64,000 nt of DNA from CAWDJT01 sp963828705 (GCA_963828705.1 CAWHGA010000011.1:1-64000), one strand, 5' to 3'; counted from the stretch's first letter, positions 1 through 10,037 are shown. A program made the numbers and translations. The notes: a model not told the origin generated them from the sequence alone.

Positions 1-10
1 ATCCCATAGA

Positions 11-49
11 AAAGCCAGGGAGAGAGGTTACCTTCTTCCTGGCTTTTTT
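11..49 (+). terminator. Intrinsic terminator of a gene left of the window
   Basis: A 9-bp perfect stem (11-19 with 38-46) closes an 18-base loop and runs into six T residues. It probably ends a rightward gene that lies before the window. Confidence 0.7.
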
Positions 50-271
50 GCTTCGTGCATCAGCAGCAACACTTGCAAGTAGGGCTAACCGCCTTCTCCC
101 CCTACTTATCACGGCTATTTTCCCATTTGTGTAGCGTTGTATTAAGAAAAGGCCACCCCGCGCGGCACATAGGGGATGAGTCAATTCCGAGTGCCATAGA
201 CGCGGTCGGTAATTGCGATATGATCCACTCCGATTGAGTCCGGTAACTGACCATAACAGGGGGCACCAGGA

Positions 272-2166
272 ATGAATGTGAGCAAGAACCTGCTGAGGGA
301 TTCGCGGTTTTCACCGCTCTTTTGGACTCAGTTCCTTGGTGCTTTCAACGACAACATCTTCAAGAATGCGTTGGTTATCCTTATTACTATGAGGGCATTT
401 TCTTTCGGCAGCGTTTCCAGTGAACAAATGGTGGCTGTTTTGGTGGGGTTTTCATCCTGCCGTTTTTCCTTTTCCTTGTCATCGGCTGGCCAGGTGGCCG
501 ACAGTTCTCCAAATCGAGGCTGGTGACCTGGGTTAAGGTTTGGAAATCCTGGAAATGGTCATTGGGCTATGGTTTCGTGACCAATAACGTGATCCTTTGG
601 TTGATCACCCTATTTTTTATGGGGATGCATTCTGCTTTCTTCGGTCCGGTGAAATACAGTATTTTGCCTCAATTGCTCCGCAAGGAGGAGTTGGTGACAG
701 GCAATGCCTATGTGGAGATGGGTACTTTTCTTGCCAGATCTCTCTTGGGAACAATCCTGGGTGGTGCTCTGATTTCGGCTCAATCGAGCCTGGGTTCCTG
801 GCTGGGTAGGTGTCGGTCGTGCTGGGGGTGGCCATCCTGGGTTGGTACTCGAGCCTGCTGATAGTGCCTCTGACCGCGGTGGTCCGGCTCTTAAAATCCA
901 GATCAATCCATTCCCGCCACCTGGGATATGATCAGGCGAATCCGTCGAGTACGCAGCATTTTCCTGTCAATCCTGGGAATTTCCTGGTTCTGGTTCTTTG
1001 GGGCCGGTGTGCTCTCGGTCCTACCCGCCTATTGCCGGCAGTGCCTGCATGGCAACGAAGCCCTCATTACGCTGTTTCTCGCACTGTTTTCGGTGGGCAT
1101 AGGCATAGGCTCTATTCTTTGCGGGCAGCTAAGCGCCCGCAAGCTTGAGCTTGGGTTGGTCCCTTTCGGATCTATTGGAATTTCGCTGTTCTGTTTCTGA
1201 TCTCTTTTTGTTGGGTGTCCCACGTCCCTGACAATCGGTGTCCGAACCCATCTGACCGTAATGGAGGTGCTGGCGACGGTCGGCGGTTTGCGAATCGCTA
1301 CCGACCTGCTCTGCTTGGCATTATTCGCTGGATTTTTCATCGTCCCGCTCTATACCCTAATCCAGCAACATTCGGAAGAAGGGGAACGTTCCAGGATTAT
1401 CGCCGGGAACAACATTCTCAACGCCTTGTTTATGGTTATGGCTGCTGTGTTGTTGGTGGTAATGTTCCGTCTGCAGTTTACCATTCCTCAGATTTTTCTG
1501 GTCTTTGGCCTGCTGAACCTGGCTGTCGCAGCATACATCTACACTTTACTGCCCGAGTTCCTATTCCGCTTCCTGTGCTGGGTGATCGCCAATATCATGT
1601 ATCGTTTGAAGGTGGTTGGGCGCGATCATTTACCCCTTGAAGGACCGGCGCTGTTGGTATGCAATCACTTGAGTTTTGTGGACTGGCTGATCATCGCCAG
1701 TGTCAGCCCCCGTCCGGTTCGTTTTGTCATGCACCACAGTTACCTGGGGATTCCGTTGACCAGATGGATCTTTCGCGATGCTAAGGTGATTACTATCGCT
1801 GGATCGCGGGAAGATCCAGAAATCCTGGAATCGTCATTTGAACGCATAGCTTCTGAATTGCAGGCAGGGCAGCTTGTTTGCCTCTTTCCCGAAGGTCGAA
1901 TCACAAACGATGGGACGCTGGGCCAATTCCGTCCCGGCGTTGAAAGGATCCTGCTCGAAACGCCTGTTCCTGTGATTCCCTTGGTGATTGACGGTCTCTG
2001 GGGAAGTTTCTTCAGCAAGAGAGACGGCAGGGCCAGGAAAAGGATGTTCCGCAGGATATGGCGTCGAGTATCCATGATCATTGGGCCGGCAGTCCCTCCT
2101 GGACAAGCGTCTGCAGCTCGGCTTCAACAGTTGGTGGCCGAGCTGCAGAATGAAGCTCAAGAATGA
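272..2166 (+). pseudogene. Broken MFS transporter / PlsC acyltransferase fusion (LplT-Aas-like)
   Basis: The gene combines an N-terminal major facilitator transporter of the lysophospholipid type with a C-terminal PlsC 1-acylglycerol-phosphate acyltransferase domain. Fusions of this type flip lysophospholipids inward and re-acylate them. The transporter half (about 272-1580) has the family opening (FLGAFNDN) but is split over all three frames, with breaks near 450, 480, 525, 820-930 and 1200. The acyltransferase half is open from 1261 to 2166 and keeps both catalytic blocks, NHLSFVD near 1663 and FPEGR near 1888. The E. coli Aas AMP-ligase domain is absent. With at least five lesions in the membrane part, a functional fusion is unlikely unless several are sequencing errors, but the PlsC part could be expressed alone. 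The next 600 bases downstream hold only other gene relics, which supports real decay here. Confidence 0.75.
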
Positions 2167-2261
2167 CCCTTAAGCCGTTATCCCGGCTTTCGCATAATCG
2201 CTCAAATATTTATACCTATACAGATACATTTAGTAAATAGTAGTCTATCTTAGTTTTTACT

Positions 2262-2451
2262 TTAATTATTCTCGGTGGGTCGGGCAATATCGTCTGGTGT
2301 TCTCCTGGGGCCCGTTCTTATTGTTGATTTGCCCGGGCTTTTTCGCGATCTTGCCAACGCCCGCATGCTGGTATTTGGCTCAGCCCTGATCCTGATGGTG
2401 ATCTTTCGAGGGGTGGGATTCTTCCAGCCCGGCAGAGCAGGTATGACTTAA
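2262..2451 (+). pseudogene. livM: Relic of LivM branched-chain amino acid permease C-terminus
   Basis: Translation from 2262 gives LIILGGSGNIV. After a one-base shift near 2295 it continues as GVLLGPVLIVDLPGLFRDL and on to an ALILMVIFR-like end at a TAA (2449-2451). This is the characteristic last transmembrane part of LivM-type permeases. About 250 upstream residues are missing and no start codon is present, so this is a gene remnant. It lies in the same orientation and order as the livF relic that follows. Confidence 0.7.
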
Positions 2452-2473
2452 CGGGTGTGGCGGCCGGACCGGA

Positions 2474-2752
2474 GCAGGGCAGGGGGTATGAATTGACCGC
2501 AAATCCTGTTCCTGTATGAACCGAGCCTAGGGCTGGGGCTGGCGCCGCTCCTGGTTAAAACCATCTTACAGACTTTGCGAAAAATTAACGCAACCAGGGT
2601 AGCCATTGTGCTCGTAAAGAAGAATGCGCGCGGCCCAGAAACCGGCCCACCGTGGTTACGTCCTGGAAACCGTTAGGATCGTATTGGAGGATAGCGCCCC
2701 GGGACTGTTTGTTAATAACGATGTGCAGAAGGCCCACCTCGGTTGGACTTGA
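2474..2752 (+). pseudogene. livF: Relic of LivF ABC ATPase C-terminus
   Basis: Reading in pieces recovers the end of a LivF-type ATP-binding protein. A damaged PQILFLYEPSLG (Walker B with D changed to Y, a stop just before it, and a two-residue duplication) leads to LLVKTI, then a frameshift near 2628, then AHRGYVLETVRIVLED and NNDVQKAHLG. The Walker A half, LivG and the end of LivM are gone, so an internal deletion joins livM and livF. The stop, missense and frameshift damage together point to real decay rather than one sequencing slip. Confidence 0.72.
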
Positions 2753-2796
2753 CTCGTCCCACGGGTTTTTCGGGCAACCTCGTAAGGCTACGAACG

Positions 2797-3558
2797 TCAT
2801 AACATGCGACGTTTCTGCCGCAGCTTGCGGGCGTCACGCTTCCAACCACCCTCCTTGCTACCCTTGCTGGCCACCACTTCCATGCTGCCGGCTGATTGGA
2901 TCTGGCCGGGAGCAACCAGAAACGACCCGGCCGATGCCAAAGGGACCGCAGTCTTTCGGCTCCTAACCTTCTCCTTCTTCCTGTCTTTGCCCGATTGCTC
3001 CTGGTTTCGTTGCGGCAACAACGGGAAAACAAGATACTGCTCAGGCATCGACTCTATCAAGTAAAGGTGTTCTCCGGCACCGCGGAAAGGTATCCTGTCT
3101 TGATAGGCTTTGGCAGCCAGGATTTCAATCAGGATTGGTTCCGGCTCTCTTCGCCTTGCTACTGCCTCCGCCAGAATACGCTGTGACGCCAGCGGCAGGT
3201 ACTTCCTGCGAGATGCTACTAATCCGTAGCGTCGCACCTGCTCGAAGTTGGTACGAGAGCAGCCGTAGAACAGTCGCTGCGGTGGATTGGTCAGGGGGTA
3301 TCGCGGTCTTATGATGTCTTCTCGGAGCCGCAGCATTCGGTTTTCTAAGACGAATGGCAGACTACATCCAACGTGTTGGAGTTCCAGCAGGGTTGCCTCC
3401 CGCACGAAGCGCAAGTCGTTTTCCTGCTGGAGTGCCCAATAGAATTCCTTCCACGGCATAGTGCCATCTTCATCCCAATAGAGCCCGAACTCACCGGGAG
3501 CATGATAGCCGATATAGGCGAGGGTTTTTGCAAGTGTTTTGGCGATCAACTGGGTCAT
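2797..3558 (-). CDS. Divergent KptA/Tpt1-family RNA 2'-phosphotransferase-like protein
   Basis: The 253-residue product resembles KptA/Tpt1, which removes an internal RNA 2'-phosphate with NAD+. The N-terminal winged-helix-like part (LAKTLAYIGYHAPGEFGLYW, about residues 7-26) matches the family's LSxxLRHxPxxxGL segment. The C-terminal part holds the YGCSRTNFEQVRRYGL, SRRKYLPLAS and YLIESMPEQYL equivalents (residues 92-185). Two family hallmarks are changed: the catalytic Arg of RH is Tyr (Y18-H19), and the His of the usual YHGT is Gly (FYGCS). Activity is therefore uncertain. A 65-residue Lys/Arg-rich tail follows the domain and may bind nucleic acid. No good ribosome site precedes the ATG. 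The gene is monocistronic as far as visible. Identity as a superfamily member is firm; function is not. Confidence 0.7.
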   Translation of the reverse strand: MTQLIAKTLAKTLAYIGYHAPGEFGLYWDEDGTMPWKEFYWALQQENDLRFVREATLLELQHVGCSLPFVLENRMLRLREDIIRPRYPLTNPPQRLFYGCSRTNFEQVRRYGLVASRRKYLPLASQRILAEAVARRREPEPILIEILAAKAYQDRIPFRGAGEHLYLIESMPEQYLVFPLLPQRNQEQSGKDRKKEKVRSRKTAVPLASAGSFLVAPGQIQSAGSMEVVASKGSKEGGWKRDARKLRQKRRML

Positions 3559-3645
3559 GTCAACTCTGACATCAGCGGTAACCGCAAAAGAAAGAATCCG
3601 CCCGGAAATACATCCATAAATACATAATGTTACACATTAATTATA

Positions 3646-4523
3646 CTATATATTTTCTTGTAATACCGATATGATTTGTGGTATTAGTACTCTTGCCAAA
3701 TCGCTCCGTGATCCACCCCCCAGGACGATCGCCAAGCGACCGGCACAGATCTCCACCGACGCTTTGCGGAGGTTCCGTGCAATTTCCAGATATGCTTTGA
3801 CGCTCAGGCCCAAATCCCCATAATCACCGCTATGAGTGTCGAATCCGAAATACCAGAACATCAAATCCGGTTGGAAGTTGCGAGCTCTTGGGATGAAAGC
3901 TCCAGCAACGGCGCTTGCATAAGCGGCGTCGATATCGGTGCCGGTGTTTGAACCTCGAACACGGGGGCCGAGAAAAGGGTAAGGGACATCGATCTTAGTG
4001 CCATCGGGCGATTCGTAATCATTGCCACACATGCAAACATGGAGGACCTCCGGGTCATTGATCACCAAATCGCGAGTTCCGTCTCCGTGGTGCGCATCGG
4101 TATCGACTATGGCGAAACGCCGCATCCCATGGTTGCTGCGAAGGACTTCCATGGCAATGGCAACATCATTGAAACAACAGTAGCCACCGAAGAAATCCCG
4201 GCCGGAATGGTGTCCGCCGGCACCGATAAAGGCAAAGGCATTTTCGATTTCCCCCGTGGCGATGGTTTCGACGGCAAGAACCACACCACCCACTGAATGC
4301 CAAGCCGTGGAACAAAGGCGGTCCAGCTTGACCTGCTCGATCAGTTCCGGAGTATGGACCTTAGAATCCATTCGTTAGAAATGGCAGGGGATTCATAGAT
4401 TCGAAACTGCCCACTGGCTAGAAGTGGTGCCAGCGCCTCCGGGAAGTCCTGCAAGCGACTGCCCTGAGTCAGATAACTGCGCCGGCTGAAACTGGGATGG
4501 TAGAAAATGCCGGTAATGCCCAC
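3646..4523 (-). CDS. Histone deacetylase-family hydrolase (AcuC/acetylpolyamine amidohydrolase-like), frameshifted
   Basis: A zinc-dependent deacetylase fold of the arginase/HDAC superfamily; bacterial members act on acetylpolyamines, acetoin-pathway proteins or other acetyl-lysine substrates. The start FYHPSF and a VHTPEL block lead to GGHHSGRDFFGGYCCFND, the zinc motif DTDAHHGDGT, and FWYFGFDTH. The GTG at 4521-4523 is chosen because GGAGG (4530-4534) sits seven bases upstream; an ATG at 4562 is the alternative. A one-base loss near 4360 separates the first 50 residues from the rest. The catalytic Tyr expected near the C-terminus (GGGY) is replaced by Ser (GGGSRSD), so the substrate cannot be guessed. 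A short 3' distance separates it from the KptA-like gene, on the same strand. Confidence 0.78.
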
Positions 4524-4713
4524 AGGGTTCCTCCGTGGAGACCATGTTGGAAGTGCGGCCATTACGGCTGATTCTCGCCCAAAACAATCCCTAAAGAGGT
4601 GCTCATGTACGCAGGAATCCTAGCAGATCCCAGGTCGCATTGAAAGCCTCGGGCACTGCCGACTTTTTAGTTTACATAACATATCTTATCAGACGTTTAT
4701 AAATGTTTTTCCC

Positions 4714-4742
4714 TTGACACCCAACCCAATCTGGTCTATCTA
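4714..4742 (+). promoter_or_regulatory. Sigma-70-type promoter of tRNA-Gly
   Basis: TTGACA (4714-4719), a 17-base spacer and TATCTA (4737-4742) lie 13 bases before the mature 5' end of tRNA-Gly. Confidence 0.65.
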
Positions 4743-4755
4743 CAGCGCCATCCAA

Positions 4756-4830
<75 letters not shown>

Positions 4831-4843
4831 AATTGAATACTCA

Positions 4844-4866
4844 GGGTGGTCCAGCCACCCTTTTTT
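4844..4866 (+). terminator. Intrinsic terminator after tRNA-Gly
   Basis: GGGTGG (4844-4849) pairs with CCACCC (4855-4860), followed by six T residues. It sits 14 bases after the tRNA. Confidence 0.85.
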
Positions 4867-4981
4867 ATGCTGCCGGATCAACCATCTTGCCAAGCGGTTC
4901 CCATGCCTTATTTTATTGATCCATACAGCCTCGCCATATGGTGAGGGCAGATTTTGCAACCGCTACAGAGGCTATCAGGGT

Positions 4982-6007
4982 ATGTTGAAAAACCGAGCCC
5001 ATGTGAACAGCAAGGGAGCAATCCGCTGGCGGTCACGGGCTGACGCATTGCAGTGCCTCTTTGGGCAATTCAACCACAAGGATCGTGTGCTCATCACCAT
5101 CGATCCGGACCCTGATTCCATCGGATCTGCCTTTGCGCTCAAACGTTTGCTGTGGCACAAAGTCCAGAACACCGTGGTCGGTGCCATTCGCCCGATAAAG
5201 CGGCTCAATAATCGAGCCTTGGTGAGGCTCCTGAAGCTTCCAATGGTCTTTATTGACACCGAAAACCTAAAGGAGTTTACTAAGTTTTTGCTGGTCGACG
5301 GACAACCTCATCACAACGAGTTTTTCGCTGGAATACCCTACACCGCGGTTTTCGATCACCATCCGCTGGTAGTGCCGATTGATGCCCCTTTTGTGGACGT
5401 CCGCCCGGAGTATGGCGCCACAGCTACCATTTTCACAGAGTATTTGCGGACCGCCAAGATCAAACCCTCCCAGTCCCTGGCCACCGCGTTGCTCTATGGC
5501 ATCAAGTCCGACACCAGGAGCATGGAACGTCATACCCTCTTGGAAGATGTCAAGGCTTTTCATTACCTGTTCGCGTTGGCTAACCACAATATTTTGCGAA
5601 AGGTTGAGATCTCCGATCTTGCGCTCAAGGACCTCCAATACTATACGCGCGCCATCGCCGCCAAACATGTGATCAAGGACCGCATTTTTGCCTTTCTCGA
5701 CAGGGTTCCGAGCGCAGATATCCTGGTGATTCTGGCTGAGTTCTTCCTGAAGGTGCACGACATTTCATGGAGTGTGGTCTCAGGGGTGGTCGACGAGAAT
5801 CTGATCATCGTGGTTCGCAATGACGGTTATCGAAAGGATGCTGGTAAGACGTTGACCCGAGCCTTTTCGCAGCTGGGGAGCGCTGGCGGACACAAGGCCA
5901 TGGCTCGGGCTGAAATCCCACTGAAGAAACTCCGCCCCATTCTGGGGAAGGCCTCGGCACAGGCCATCGAAATTTTCGTGCGACGCCGGCTCTCCCCCTC
6001 CATTTGA
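4982..6007 (+). CDS. DHH-family phosphoesterase (NrnA-like nanoRNase/pAp phosphatase)
   Basis: DHH/DHHA1 proteins hydrolyse short oligoribonucleotides or 3'-phosphoadenosine 5'-phosphate using Mn2+. From the ATG at 4982 the metal ligands lie in DPDPDSIGSA (41-50; the first ligand is Asp rather than the usual His), DHH (125-127), and the DHHA1 substrate motif GSAGGHK (His304). The length (341 residues) is typical. An in-frame ATG at 4916 would add 22 residues, but GAGG at 4969 favours 4982. The stop overlaps the TTG start of rnhA, so the two RNA-turnover enzymes are probably translationally coupled. Confidence 0.85.
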   Translation: MLKNRAHVNSKGAIRWRSRADALQCLFGQFNHKDRVLITIDPDPDSIGSAFALKRLLWHKVQNTVVGAIRPIKRLNNRALVRLLKLPMVFIDTENLKEFTKFLLVDGQPHHNEFFAGIPYTAVFDHHPLVVPIDAPFVDVRPEYGATATIFTEYLRTAKIKPSQSLATALLYGIKSDTRSMERHTLLEDVKAFHYLFALANHNILRKVEISDLALKDLQYYTRAIAAKHVIKDRIFAFLDRVPSADILVILAEFFLKVHDISWSVVSGVVDENLIIVVRNDGYRKDAGKTLTRAFSQLGSAGGHKAMARAEIPLKKLRPILGKASAQAIEIFVRRRLSPSI

Positions 6008-6519
6008 CCCGCAGATCTTGTGAGGAACAGCTCACCTATCATGGAACCACGTTCAAGCCCAAACATGTGGATGTGTTCAGCGACGGTGCCTGTTCCGGCA
6101 ATCCGGGACCCGGTGGCTGGGGAGCAATCTTGCGCTACCGCGAAGTCGAAAAGGAATTGTCGGGCTATGCACCGGACACGACCAACAATCGGATGGAGAT
6201 GACGGCTGTGTTGGAAGCCGTCCGGACCCTCAAGGAATCATGCCGCCTGACCATATATACGGATTCACGGTACTTGCGGGACGGCATCACCAAGTGGATC
6301 ATCGGATGGAAACACAATGGCTGGAAGACGGCCAGCAAAGAACCGGTAAAGAATCGCGATCTTTGGGAGGCTCTCGATGCGGCCACCAAGAACCACGTGG
6401 TGGAATGGATCTGGGTCAAGGGCCACAACGATCATCCCGAAAATGAGCGTTGTGACGCGCTGGCTCGTGCAGCCATTGATAAGCACCGAGAATGTCGGAT
6501 TCAGGCACAGGATCCATGA
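6004..6519 (+). CDS. rnhA: Ribonuclease HI
   Basis: Degrades the RNA strand of RNA:DNA hybrids such as R-loops and replication primers. All four acidic catalytic residues are visible: D27 (FSDGACSGNPGPGG), E65 (NNRMEM), D87 (YTDSRY) and D151 (ERCDALA). The His loop KGHNDHPENE has H141, and the basic handle region (WKHNGWKTASKEP) is present. The start is the TTG at 6004, which overlaps the stop of the DHH gene; no in-frame ATG lies before the core, and the length (171) fits the family with a short N-terminal extension. Confidence 0.92.
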   Translation: MTRRSCEEQLTYHGTTFKPKHVDVFSDGACSGNPGPGGWGAILRYREVEKELSGYAPDTTNNRMEMTAVLEAVRTLKESCRLTIYTDSRYLRDGITKWIIGWKHNGWKTASKEPVKNRDLWEALDAATKNHVVEWIWVKGHNDHPENERCDALARAAIDKHRECRIQAQDP

Positions 6520-6614
6520 AAGCAAAAGGGGGAACCGCATCTGCGATTCCCCTGCCCTACCCTCTGCATTTCGTTGGACCTGCAGCGCCATTTGCCACTC
6601 TAGGCGTTGTTAGA

Positions 6615-8651
6615 TCACGCCGCCTTCTCCAGTTTCACCGCGCATACCTTATACTCCGGGATCTTGGCAATGGGATCCAACGCCGTGTTGGTGAGCACAT
6701 TGGCGGCGTTCTCAGCGAAGTGGAACGGAAGAAATACCACCCCTTTGCCAATACGTTCGGTGAATTGAACCTTCGATAGGATGCTCCCGCGACGGCTTGA
6801 TACCCGCGCCGTAGCCCCATCCTGAAGATCCAGAATACGAGCGTCGTCTGGGTGTATTTCCATAATTAATTCGGGCATTTCTCGATCAAGATGGGGTGAA
6901 ACACGGGTCATGGTACCGGTGTGGTAATGAACATACGATCTTCCGGTGGTCAGCCAGAATGGATATTCGCTGTCAGGTTCTTCGGCCGGCGGTCGGTAAT
7001 CGATCGCATGGAACAGGCCGCGCCCGCGGGAAAACCGGTCCTTGTGCAGATACTGTGTCCCGGGGTGGTCTGCGGTTGGACACGGCCAACAAAGGCCGTC
7101 GCCTTCCAGCCGTGGATAAGTGATCCCCGCATACGACGGGGCCACCTGTGCGATCTCGGCGAAGATTTCCTCGGCAGATTGGTAATTCATCGGGTAGTCC
7201 ATGCGATTGGACAGCTCCTGGAAGATCGCCCAATCCACTCGGGCTTCGCCCGGTGGTGAAATAGCCTTACGCACCCTCTGAACACGGCGTTCCGAGTTGC
7301 TGAAGGTGCCATCCTTTTCGGCAAAACAGGCGCCTGGAAAGACCACGTGGGCCAGCTCCGTGGTGGGGGTGGGAAAGATATCAATGGTTACCAGCAACTC
7401 GGCTGCTTTCAGGGCGTGCTTGACATGCTGGGTATCCGGGTCACTGACCGCCGGGTTTTCACCCATGATTACCAGGGCTTTAATCTTGCCGTTCTCCAGG
7501 CCGTCCACCATTTCCATGATGGTCAGACCCACCAATGGCGACATCTTGGCGTTCCACAAGGCCTCGAATTTCTGCTGGTTGTCGGCCACCGTCACCGCCT
7601 GGTAGGCCGGATAGACGTTGGGCAGCCCGCCCATGTCGCAGGCGCCCTGAACGTTGTTCTGACCACGCAGCGGGTTAACACCCGTGGATGGACGACCGAT
7701 CTGCCCACATAGCATGGCCAGGTTGGCAAGGGTCTTGACGTTGTCCACTCCGGTGGTGTGCTGTGTGATCCCCATACAATAGACGATGGAGCTTGCTGGT
7801 GACTTGGCGTAGTAATCTGCCATCTTTACGATGGCGTCGGCAGGAATGCCGGTGATCTCAGCAGCACGTTCCGGTGAGTATCTCTCAATAGTTTCGACGA
7901 AAGCTTCAAAACCCTCGGTCCGTTCGTCGACAAACGCCTGATTGTGCCATCCGTTCTTATAGATGACATGCATCATCCCGTTAACCAACGCCACATCGCT
8001 TCCCAGTCGTTGCCGCACATAGACATCCGCGAATCGGGCCATTTGGATCTCCCGAGGATCGGCCACGATGATTTTGGCTCCCTTGGCGCGAGCCCGATAG
8101 ATACGCGTTGCCACCAAGGGATGGGCAACGCTGGTGTTGGAACCGATGATGAAGATGCAGTCGGCATCTTCCAACTCGACGAAGGAGTTGGTCATGGCGC
8201 CACTGCCGTAAGCCGCAGCAAGACCTGCCACGGTGGATGAGTGTCAGAGACGGGCGCAATGGTCGACGTTGTTGGTGCCGATGACCGCCCGTGCGAACTT
8301 CTGCATCACATAGTTGTCTTCATTGGTGCACTTGGCTGAAGTGAGAAAACCTATGCTGTCGGGGCCGTGGGCTGCTTTGATCCGTTTGAGCTCTGAGGCC
8401 GTGTAGTCGAAGGCCGCATCCCAGGAACTCGGCTGCAAGTTGCCGCCGTTTCGCATCAGAGGTGTCGTCAGTCGGTTGGGGTGTTGGACGAATTCATGGA
8501 TATTCCAACCCTTGATGCAAAGCTTACCCTCGTTGACAGCGGCGGTCTTAGCAGGAAGGGTATTGACGATGCGGTCGTCGATGACTTCGAGATAAAGGCC
8601 ACAGCCACAACCGCAATAAGTACAGGTGGTCAGGACGGATTGATAATCCAT
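6615..8651 (-). CDS. fdhA: Formate dehydrogenase catalytic subunit, selenocysteine-containing
   Basis: Oxidises formate (or reduces CO2) at a molybdenum/tungsten bis-pterin centre. The protein is 678 residues if the UGA at 8244-8246 is read as selenocysteine (Sec136, context HCARL-Sec-HSSTVAG, matching the Mo ligand site of FDH-H). A SECIS-like hairpin follows. The N-terminal 4Fe-4S cluster uses C10, C13, C17 and C45. Typical MoPterin domains follow (GENPAVSDPD, a LTTGRSYVHYHTGTMTR dinucleotide-binding region, and a C-terminal FHFAENAANVLT). GAGGAGGAA precedes the ATG. It is short, lacking the N-terminal ferredoxin/NADH-type extension of NAD-linked FdhA. No electron-transfer subunit or maturation gene is adjacent, so its redox partner is encoded elsewhere. 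Without Sec machinery the gene would appear as two open frames, 8651-8244 and 8231-6615. Confidence 0.95.
8211..8246 (-). promoter_or_regulatory. Bacterial SECIS element of fdhA with its UGA codon
   Basis: The UGA (8244-8246) is followed on the minus strand by GCA-GGTCT-TGC. This has the same GGTCT apical loop and a similar spacing (about 18 bases) as the SelB-binding hairpin of E. coli fdhF. Confidence 0.8.
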
Positions 8652-8665
8652 GGATGGTTCCTCCT

Positions 8666-8966
8666 CATCTCCCTACCGCAGGACCAGCACTGACCCAACC
8701 CACAACCAGACCTGGTTCCGGCCTCAATTCTCTACCTACCGAATACTGGGTGTGTTCCCGGGCGGGCCCATTCCTTTGCGCACCGAGATGGTGCGGGATA
8801 TCATGGGATATTTTCTCACTTGTTTGACTAGCATAAACGCAGCGGCAAATCAAGTTCGACAACTGACAGGCGAAGGCACTTCTCTGGTGACAGTTGCAGG
8901 GGAGATGGAAAAAATGAAACCGCATTCACATGAGGGGAACGCGGCGTGGTCATATCTTCTGAATAG
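8666..8966. other. Non-coding stretch upstream of fdhA
   Basis: I see no convincing gene here. It must contain the leftward fdhA promoter, but I cannot pick a clear -35/-10 pair. Confidence 0.5.
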
Positions 8967-9044
8967 TGGGGTGAGTGACCGGACTTGAACCGGCAGCCTC
9001 TGGGGCCACAACCCAGTGCTCTAACCTATTGAGCTACACCCACC
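8967..9044 (-). tRNA. tRNA-His (GTG)
   Basis: On the minus strand GTGGGTG pairs with CACTCAC, the anticodon loop is TTGTGGC with anticodon GTG, and the T arm reads GGTTCAAGTCC. The His-specific extra G(-1) (complement of 9044), discriminator C (9970 minus 1000, i.e. 8970) and an encoded CCA (8967-8969) are all present. Confidence 0.95.
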
Positions 9045-9239
9045 ATCGTATCGTTTGCGGGCTTCCCTTAACACAGCCTATTTGCGCTGCCAAGTGGAAT
9101 GTCGCGGAAACCCATGGTGTGGGATTTGGCCGAATGCCGTCCGGCTTGGGACAGCGTTGCAGTGACAAAACGGAACCGGCAGCCGAACCAATCATTCAGC
9201 CACTCACGTCCCACCAACTGGGCATCCTACAGTTCGCAC

Positions 9240-9317
<78 letters not shown>

Positions 9318-10037
9318 CAGTACAGGGTGGTTGACTAGCACAAAGCCAATTGGAAAGCAAGCTGGAAGTACTCTCCCATTTGCCCTGTCAAAACGATCCA
9401 GCTAATTAGTCTGCACCTCATCGGAAGATATCTCCACAAAAAAACCTTCCTTCCTATAGAGTCGCATCATCACCCTCTCGAGATCCGTTCTCGTTATTGT
9501 TAGTAGCGACGGCAGCCAGTGTAACGCTTTCATGAGAAACACCGCGCAACTTTCCAGGAAAGCTGAAGCGAGACAACTGAACGTGCTGTAGTAGCCACAA
9601 GCCTTGAAGAGGAGCAAATACCCTACATCCAACGGGTTCTGCCCCCTCCAAACAAAATCAGTTGACGCGCTCATCATGGAAGACCTTGTTGCTTGCCTTC
9701 AGTTCGCCGATGGAATAAGGCCGGTAGAGTCTGATTGTGCCTTGCTGGTAATCCCCAGGATTTCATTGACCCCCCTTGATGACCCTCAAACCCCTCAAGC
9801 ATCGCAAACGGGGTTACTCACGCAGTCAAAATACCTGGTAGCGACTATGCGGATGACCGATGAGTTCGGCCGCCACAATTCAATTCTTGACTTTCGATCG
9901 CTTTGTTGCATACTTGCGATCCGCTGAACCGGTACGGTACAGCGGTGGTATACTAAAAGAATCATGGGGTTGGACCCCTACCAACCCCTTTTGTTTGCCA
10001 AATACCCTCGTTTCATTACCATGAGAGTTCTGTGTTT
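9318..10037. other. Long intergenic region, no recognisable gene
   Basis: Short overlapping open frames on both strands (for example 9402-9677 minus and 9604-9927 plus) lack good ribosome sites and show no recognisable family. A TATACT at 9949-9954 could be a -10 box for dacA, but no matching -35 lies at the right distance. It might contain a heavily decayed gene. Confidence 0.4.

Noticed and set aside
9402..9927. Overlapping ORFs downstream of the tRNAs
   Set aside because: No start signals, conflicting strands and no recognisable domains.
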